The notes under the pieces are model-generated. The model was not told the origin of the DNA, searched no databases, and saw only the letters and a program-made list of their open reading frames with translations. Made by a program: the position numbers and the translations under genes. Shown one piece after another: positions 59,510 to 64,000 of a stretch of 64,000 nt of DNA; the stretch's first letter is position 1, and each line of letters opens with the position of its first letter. Source of the stretch: Streptomyces chrestomyceticus JCM 4735 (GTDB lineage: Bacteria; Actinomycetota; Actinomycetes; Streptomycetales; Streptomycetaceae); assembly GCF_003865135.1 (NCBI RefSeq), contig NZ_BHZC01000001.1, positions 8,680,001-8,744,000 of the forward strand. The letters are read 5' to 3'.

Positions 59510-60745
59510 TCAGCCGGCAGCCGGGGAGGCCGGTGCCGGACTGTGGAACATCACCTCCGGGTTGTCCTTCGTGGGGCCCTGGAGGAGACGTTGCGGCAGG
59601 TGCCGCAGGTGCTGGTCGAAGAACGCCGCCACGTAGGCACGGGTGAGGGCGACCGAGCGCTGCCCGGACAGCGGGGGCTGCTGGGGAGCGGAAGGCGGGG
59701 TGAGCGCGTCGGCGATGACGGGGGCGTCACTGAAGGTGAAATGGTCGGCCCCGGCCACGGTCAGCCAGCGCTTCCACCCGTTCAGCCGGCTCCAGGCCAG
59801 GTCCCAGGTACGGTCCCGGCCGCCCGGCCGGTGCACCTCGTTGTCGGTACCGAGCATCAGGAAGGGGCGGGAGCCGAGACCGGTGGTGGGTACGGGGTCC
59901 TGGAACGCGCCGTCCATGTTGACGCCGGCCCGTATGCGGCTGTCGTGCGCCATGGCGGAGACGGCGCTCGCGCCGCCGAGCGAGTGTCCGGCCATGCCGA
60001 TGCGCTTCTCGTCGATCAGGTGGGAGTAGCGCCAGGCGGACCCGGGCCCGGTGAGCCGGTCCAGGACGAACGAGACGTCCTGGCCCCGGCCGACGGCCGC
60101 GCGCCGGAAGCCGTCCTCGGTGCCGTACACCTGCTCACAGGCGGCGCAGGTCAGGATCCGGCCGCCGGGGAAGGCCGTGCCGGTGCTCTCGTAGGCGTGG
60201 TCGACCGTCGCGACGACATAGCCCCGGGAGGCCAGGTCCTCGGCGAGGCTGGTGAGGGAGTAGCCGGGCGCGGAGAAGCCGGGCGAGACGATCAGCAGCG
60301 GGTACGTGCCGGACGCGGGGCGGGCGTCCGTGCGGCTGTGTACGGCCGTGGCGCTCAAGTCCTCGGGAGTGATCGCGTTCTCCCAGCCCTGGGCCTTGAT
60401 CAGGTACCGGCTCTCCTCGACGGTGGCGTACCGCGCGGACGTGCCCGTACCGCGCCGCGCCGGGTAGTAGAGGCCGACCATCAGCTCGCGGGACGTCGCC
60501 GTGGGCACCCAGGGGTCGCGGCGGCTGTGGTCGGTGAGCGGGAGTGTGGAACGGCCGACCGCGTACGGGCCGGTGGGGGCGGGCAGGCGCAGCCGCGCGG
60601 TGGCCTTCGGGTCCGTACGGTCCGTACTGTGCGTGGCGGACGGGGACGCGGTGTCCGCTGCCGCAGCGAGCGGCTGGGGGAGCAGGGGAAGACCGAGCAT
60701 CAGGGACAGGGCGGCGGTTCCGGCCGCCCGGAAGAATCTGATCAT
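59510..60745 (-). CDS. Secreted PAF-acetylhydrolase-like lipase/esterase
   Basis: A 411-residue secreted alpha/beta hydrolase. The N-terminal signal ([20 protein letters not shown]) ends near [28 protein letters not shown] and the nucleophile elbow [16 protein letters not shown], with Ser near residue 257, indicate the platelet-activating-factor acetylhydrolase isoform II-like family. The acid is in [21 protein letters not shown] and the His is in [12 protein letters not shown]. It also carries a CxxC pair ([11 protein letters not shown]). ATG 60745 is at the start of the signal peptide. The function is probably extracellular ester hydrolysis of lipids or secondary metabolites. Confidence 0.85.
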   Translation of the reverse strand: MIRFFRAAGTAALSLMLGLPLLPQPLAAAADTASPSATHSTDRTDPKATARLRLPAPTGPYAVGRSTLPLTDHSRRDPWVPTATSRELMVGLYYPARRGTGTSARYATVEESRYLIKAQGWENAITPEDLSATAVHSRTDARPASGTYPLLIVSPGFSAPGYSLTSLAEDLASRGYVVATVDHAYESTGTAFPGGRILTCAACEQVYGTEDGFRRAAVGRGQDVSFVLDRLTGPGSAWRYSHLIDEKRIGMAGHSLGGASAVSAMAHDSRIRAGVNMDGAFQDPVPTTGLGSRPFLMLGTDNEVHRPGGRDRTWDLAWSRLNGWKRWLTVAGADHFTFSDAPVIADALTPPSAPQQPPLSGQRSVALTRAYVAAFFDQHLRHLPQRLLQGPTKDNPEVMFHSPAPASPAAG

Positions 60746-60800
60746 GTGCCAGACGTTAGGGCGGGGCACCGGCCCGGCGCGTCAACCTCAGGTCTGGTCG

Positions 60801-61514
60801 TCAGCCGCCGGCCTCATCCTGTCGGCCCTCTTTCTCCCGCCGGTCCTCATCCTCCCGTCGGCCCTCTTCGGTTGGTCGCGCCACGCCCAGTACCGTCCAC
60901 GGCAGGGCGGGGCCGGGGCCCAGGATGCTGCTGCGGCGGTAGGTGCTGACGGTGAAGCCGGCGGTGCGCAGTTCGGCCAGCGGGTCGCGGGCCAGGTGGC
61001 AGTTGCCCATCAGCAGGGGCCACACCGTGCGGTCCAGGGCGCGCTGCACGGTGGCGGGGCCGTGGCGCAGGGAGCGTCCGTGTTCGAAGAAGCGCAGTTC
61101 GCCGTCCGGCCGCAGGACCCGCCGCAGCTCCGACAGGGAACGCTGCACGTCACGTACCGAGCAGAGCACCAGCGACACCACCGCGGCGTCGAAGGCTTCG
61201 CTCTTGACCGGCAGGGCTTCCGCCGTGGCCGGTACGACGTCCACCGGGATGCCGGCCCGAGCCGCCTCGGTCAAGGCCCGCTGCCGCAGGGTGCGTTCGG
61301 GTTCGACGGCCACGACCTCCGCGACGGTCCGGGGGTAGTGGGCGAAGTTCGCGCCCGTACCGGCACCGATCTCGATCACCCGGCCCGAGAGCCCGGCCAG
61401 CATGTCGCGCCGCAGCTCCGTGAGTCCGGCGCGATGGTCCGCGAGCCGCGCGTACCACCGGGCGAAGACCGGATGGTGCACGACTCCTCGCTCGACCCGC
61501 GTGCGCTGCGACAT
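60801..61514 (-). CDS. Class I SAM-dependent methyltransferase (UbiE-like)
   Basis: A 237-residue methyltransferase. It starts near [20 protein letters not shown] and has SAM motif [53 protein letters not shown] and [20 protein letters not shown]. The C-terminal region is Arg/Glu-rich ([20 protein letters not shown]) and probably disordered. ATG 61514 follows GGGATCC; the upstream ATG (61544) lies outside the conserved part. The substrate is unknown. It is 70 bases from bioD in the same direction but does not look like a biotin gene (BioC members have a different start). Confidence 0.82.
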   Translation of the reverse strand: MSQRTRVERGVVHHPVFARWYARLADHRAGLTELRRDMLAGLSGRVIEIGAGTGANFAHYPRTVAEVVAVEPERTLRQRALTEAARAGIPVDVVPATAEALPVKSEAFDAAVVSLVLCSVRDVQRSLSELRRVLRPDGELRFFEHGRSLRHGPATVQRALDRTVWPLLMGNCHLARDPLAELRTAGFTVSTYRRSSILGPGPALPWTVLGVARPTEEGRREDEDRREKEGRQDEAGG

Positions 61515-61583
61515 GGCCGGATCCCTTCGCCGTACGACGTCCACCGGTTCGAGTGTCCGCCGTGCCGCGCCGGGACACCACTG

Positions 61584-62276
61584 TCAAAGCGCGGCGGTGC
61601 CGCCCAGAGCGGGGGCCAACCAGTCGGGAGCCTGCGCGCGGAACCGCTCCGGCGGCAGGCTCCCGGCGCCCTCCGGCACGCGGCCCAGCAGCGGAGCGCC
61701 GGCCGCCCGGGGGAAGTCGTCGAGGTTGCAGCGGGCGGCGAGGCCAGGGGCCTCGGGCCAGCTCCCCACCACCACTCCGGGGGAGTCGATCCCGTGGGTG
61801 CGCAGGGCCAGCGCGGTGAGCGCCACCGCGTTGAGCGCCCCCAGGCCCGCCTGGGCCACCACCAGTACGGGCGCTCCGGCCAGGCGCGCCGCGTCGGCGA
61901 GCGTCGCGCCCTGCTCGTCGAAGCGTACGAGCAGGCCGCCCGCGCCCTCGACCAGGACGAGGTCGTGCGAGGCCGCCAGTTTGGCCGCCGCCTCCGCGAT
62001 CTCCTCGGGGTGTACGGGCGGCAGGCCGGCGCGGCGCGCGGCCGTCTCGGGGGCCAGCGGCTCGGGATAGCGGGCCAGTTCGGCGGTGGTGACGCGGGGG
62101 CCCGCGAGCCGGGCGACTTCCGCAGCGTCGCCCGGTTCGTTCGCGGTGACTCCGGTCTGCGCCGGTTTGAGCACCGCGACGGAACGGCCTTGGGCGAGCG
62201 CCGTCGCGGCCAGGGCCGCGGTGGTCACGGTCTTGCCGATCTCTGTGCACGTTCCGGTCACGAACAGCACCGACAC
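61584..62276 (-). CDS. bioD: Dethiobiotin synthetase
   Basis: A 230-residue P-loop enzyme. The start is GTG 62276 with AGGAG six bases upstream. The P-loop GTCTEIGKTVTTAALAATAL replaces the usual GTDTxVGKT Asp with Cys. The residues KPAQTGV and EGAGGLLVRFDEQG (catalytic Glu/Lys regions) are present, and the C-terminal VVVGSWPEAPGL, NLDDF and APLLGRVP motifs match BioD. It carboxylates 7,8-diaminopelargonic acid with ATP and CO2. It follows bioA in the operon after a 94-base gap holding a strong hairpin, so its expression may be lowered relative to bioB-bioA. Confidence 0.92.
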   Translation of the reverse strand: MSVLFVTGTCTEIGKTVTTAALAATALAQGRSVAVLKPAQTGVTANEPGDAAEVARLAGPRVTTAELARYPEPLAPETAARRAGLPPVHPEEIAEAAAKLAASHDLVLVEGAGGLLVRFDEQGATLADAARLAGAPVLVVAQAGLGALNAVALTALALRTHGIDSPGVVVGSWPEAPGLAARCNLDDFPRAAGAPLLGRVPEGAGSLPPERFRAQAPDWLAPALGGTAAL

Positions 62277-62306
62277 GTCGTTCTCCTGTCGTCGAGCAGG
62301 GTGGTC

Positions 62307-62339
62307 ACCCCGGGGGCTCCGCGACGGAGCCCCCGGGGT
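62307..62339 (-). terminator. 15-bp hairpin between bioA and bioD
   Basis: ACCCCGGGGGCTCCG (62307-62321) pairs perfectly with CGGAGCCCCCGGGGT (62325-62339) around a three-base loop. It is 31 bases after the bioA stop and 31 bases before the bioD start in the same direction. There is no T-run, so it may be a partial terminator or a stabiliser of the bioA end. Confidence 0.75.
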
Positions 62340-62370
62340 CTGATGAATACGGGGGGTGGGCCGGGCCCTC

Positions 62371-63681
62371 TCAGCCCTCGCGCGCCACCGCGCGCATCGC
62401 GGCGCAGATCCGTGCCACGTCCTCGTCCCCGGTGATGTACGGCGGCATCGCGTACACGAGGTCGCGGAACGGGCGCAGCCACACGCCCTCCCGTACGGCG
62501 GCCCTCGTGGCGGCCGCCATGTCCACCTCGTGGTCGAGCTGGAGCACACCGATCGCGCCCAGGACCCGTACGTTCCGCACGCCTTCGACAGTGGTGGCGT
62601 CGGCGAGGCCGTCCCGCAGTCCGGCCTCGATCCGCTTGACCTCCCGTGCCCAGTCCTGGGACAGCAGCAGGTCCAGCGACGCGTTGGCCACCGAGGCGGC
62701 CAGCGGGTTGCCCATGAAGGTCGGCCCGTGCGCGAGCACCGGCACCTCGCCCCGGGAGATCCCGTCCGCCACGGCCGGCGTGCACAAGGTCGCCGCCATG
62801 GTCAGATACCCGCCGGTCAGCGCCTTGCCGACACACATCACATCCGGAGTGACGCCCGCGTGCCCGGCGGCGAACAGCGATCCCGTACGGCCGAAACCGG
62901 TGGCGATCTCGTCGAAGACCAGCAGAACGCCGTGCTCGTCGCACGCCTCGCGGAGCACCCGCAGGTAGCCGGGGGAGTGGAAGACCATGCCGCCCGCCCC
63001 CTGGACCACCGGCTCCACGATGACCGCGGCCAGTTCACCGGCGTGCCGCGCGACCAGCTCGCGCAAGTGCGCCTCGTACGCGGGGTCCGGCGGCGCGTCG
63101 AACCCCGGAGGCGGCGCGTCCGCGAACAGTTGCCGGGGCAGCGCGCCCTGCCAGAGCTCGTGCATCCCGCCGTCCGGGTCGCACACCGACATCGGCTGCC
63201 AGGTGTCGCCGTGGTAGCCGCCGCGCCAGGTCATCAGCCGCTGTTTGCGCGGCTTTCCGACCGAGCGCCAGTACTGGAGGCACATCTTCACGGCGACCTC
63301 GACCGACACCGAACCGGAGTCGGCGAGGAAGACGTGCTCCAGGCCGTCCGGGGCGATCTCCGCCAGTCGGGCGGCGAGCCGGACGGCGGGCTCGTGGGTG
63401 AGCCCGCCGAACATCACATGGCTCATCCGGTCCAACTGGCCGCAGGCGGCCTCGTTGAGCACGGGGTGGTTGTAACCGTGCACCGCCGACCACCAGGACG
63501 ACATTCCGTCGACCAGTTCGGTCCGGCCTTCGACCGGTTCGGCCAGCCGCAGTCGTACGCCGGACGCCGACGCGACGACCAGCGGATCGTCCCGGCCGGG
63601 CATCGGGCCGTACGGGTGCCAGACGTGCTGCCGGTCCAGGGCCAGCAGTTCGGGGACGGAGAGCTGCGCGGCCTCAGGCAT
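62371..63681 (-). CDS. bioA: Adenosylmethionine-8-amino-7-oxononanoate aminotransferase
   Basis: A 436-residue class III aminotransferase (DAPA synthase). Conserved blocks include [67 protein letters not shown], the [14 protein letters not shown] block, PLP-pocket [15 protein letters not shown], and Schiff-base Lys in [18 protein letters not shown]. It transfers the SAM amino group to 7-keto-8-aminopelargonate. The start ATG 63681 overlaps the bioB stop (eight bases), so the two are translationally coupled. The order bioB-bioA-bioD is typical of Streptomyces. Confidence 0.96.
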   Translation of the reverse strand: MPEAAQLSVPELLALDRQHVWHPYGPMPGRDDPLVVASASGVRLRLAEPVEGRTELVDGMSSWWSAVHGYNHPVLNEAACGQLDRMSHVMFGGLTHEPAVRLAARLAEIAPDGLEHVFLADSGSVSVEVAVKMCLQYWRSVGKPRKQRLMTWRGGYHGDTWQPMSVCDPDGGMHELWQGALPRQLFADAPPPGFDAPPDPAYEAHLRELVARHAGELAAVIVEPVVQGAGGMVFHSPGYLRVLREACDEHGVLLVFDEIATGFGRTGSLFAAGHAGVTPDVMCVGKALTGGYLTMAATLCTPAVADGISRGEVPVLAHGPTFMGNPLAASVANASLDLLLSQDWAREVKRIEAGLRDGLADATTVEGVRNVRVLGAIGVLQLDHEVDMAAATRAAVREGVWLRPFRDLVYAMPPYITGDEDVARICAAMRAVAREG

Positions 63682-64000
63682 TCGGCGGCAGCTCCGTACC
63701 GGCGCCGCGGCGGCGTACGGAGACGAGGTCGGTACGGGCTTCACCGGACGGGGCGGCGGCCGGTGCCTCTTCGGTCCGCACCTCTTCGGCAGGTGCCGGA
63801 ACGGCCTCGGCCCGTACGGCCGGTTCCGCCGCCGCCTCACCGTCCCCGCACGGCCCGCAGCCGCCACCCCCGTGACCACCGCAGCCGCCGCCCGCGAGCG
63901 CGTCCGCACGGTGCTCCGGCAGCGTGGAGGTGTCCGTGCCCTCCACCTCGAAACCCGCGTCGGCGATCATCGCCAGGTCGTCCTTGCCCGCCTGGCCCTC
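63674..64000 (-). CDS. bioB: Biotin synthase C-terminus, runs off right edge
   Basis: Only the last 108 or so codons are in the window. The junction [20 protein letters not shown] is the conserved end of biotin synthase (radical SAM enzyme that inserts sulfur into dethiobiotin). It continues with [20 protein letters not shown] and then a Gly/Cys/His-rich stretch ([16 protein letters not shown]), followed by a long Ala/Glu/Pro-rich tail. E. coli BioB lacks this extension; Streptomyces enzymes often have it. Its Cys pattern resembles a metal-binding or cluster-sulfur reserve, which is inference. The bioA start lies within the last codons. Confidence 0.9.
   Translation of the reverse strand, partial: EGQAGKDDLAMIADAGFEVEGTDTSTLPEHRADALAGGGCGGHGGGGCGPCGDGEAAAEPAVRAEAVPAPAEEVRTEEAPAAAPSGEARTDLVSVRRRGAGTELPPNA

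Noticed and set aside
62300..62371. BioQ/BirA-type operator in the bioA-bioD gap
   Set aside because: The gap holds only the GC hairpin; no TGAAC-type dyad is present, and the operon promoter lies outside the window.

Overview
The window is a very GC-rich, densely coded stretch of an actinobacterial chromosome, almost certainly a Streptomyces. The signs are strong third-codon G/C bias, a WhiB protein, a streptogrisin-like protease, family 2B encapsulin with 2-methylisoborneol (2-MIB) genes, an ECF41 sigma factor, many GTG starts with purine-rich ribosome binding sites, and four-base ATGA/GTGA gene overlaps. No rRNA, tRNA, CRISPR array or intact insertion sequence was seen.

Layout. 0-2 kb: the tail of a WXG100/type VII secretion-like operon. 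2-12 kb: a small membrane protein, a WhiB regulator, a strictosidine-synthase-like beta-propeller, an amino-acid permease, a Gly/His/Cys-rich DUF5685 protein (frameshifted), a 44-residue peptide translationally coupled to an ABC exporter, a frameshifted Ig-like protein and a lipoprotein. 12-17 kb: a small secreted-type protein and the SbcD-SbcC nuclease pair. 17-30 kb: an Lrp regulator, methyltransferase, DUF885 peptidase, a LysR regulator ahead of a streptogrisin C-type protease, an ACT-GNAT membrane protein, a PhoD phosphatase with a PHO-box-like site, an ECF41 sigma factor, a GntR regulator, a VOC protein and an alpha/beta hydrolase. 30-37 kb: a decayed two-component relic, a ROK repressor, a ProP-type transporter, and mug-purB.

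37-44.6 kb is a low-density decay zone. It holds a frameshifted HEPN/zinc-ribbon-like gene, a degenerate ATPase-like gene, a small secreted protein in AT-rich DNA, an integrase relic with an internal deletion, MerR and other gene fragments, and two intact-looking enzymes. It looks like the residue of old integrative elements.

44.6-48.2 kb carries the most striking unit: a one-direction operon (encapsulin shell with cyclic-nucleotide-binding insert, 2-MIB synthase, geranyl diphosphate C2-methyltransferase) closed by a hairpin. The first enzyme-shell pair suggests that the terpene cyclase is housed in a protein nanocompartment while the methyltransferase supplies 2-methyl-GPP. Next comes an ene-reductase with a divergent MerR gene and a textbook MerR promoter.

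50-64 kb is ordinary accessory and core metabolism: a polysaccharide deacetylase, SGNH hydrolase, two CNNM/CorC-type membrane proteins, GNAT, a luciferase-like oxidoreductase, a MacB/FtsX-type ABC pair, a secreted acetylhydrolase-like lipase, a methyltransferase, and the biotin genes bioB-bioA-bioD running off the right edge.

Several otherwise healthy frames are broken by what looks like one missing G in a short G/C run (DUF5685, the Ig-like protein, the HEPN-like gene, the MerR relic). Some of these may be sequence errors rather than real mutations.
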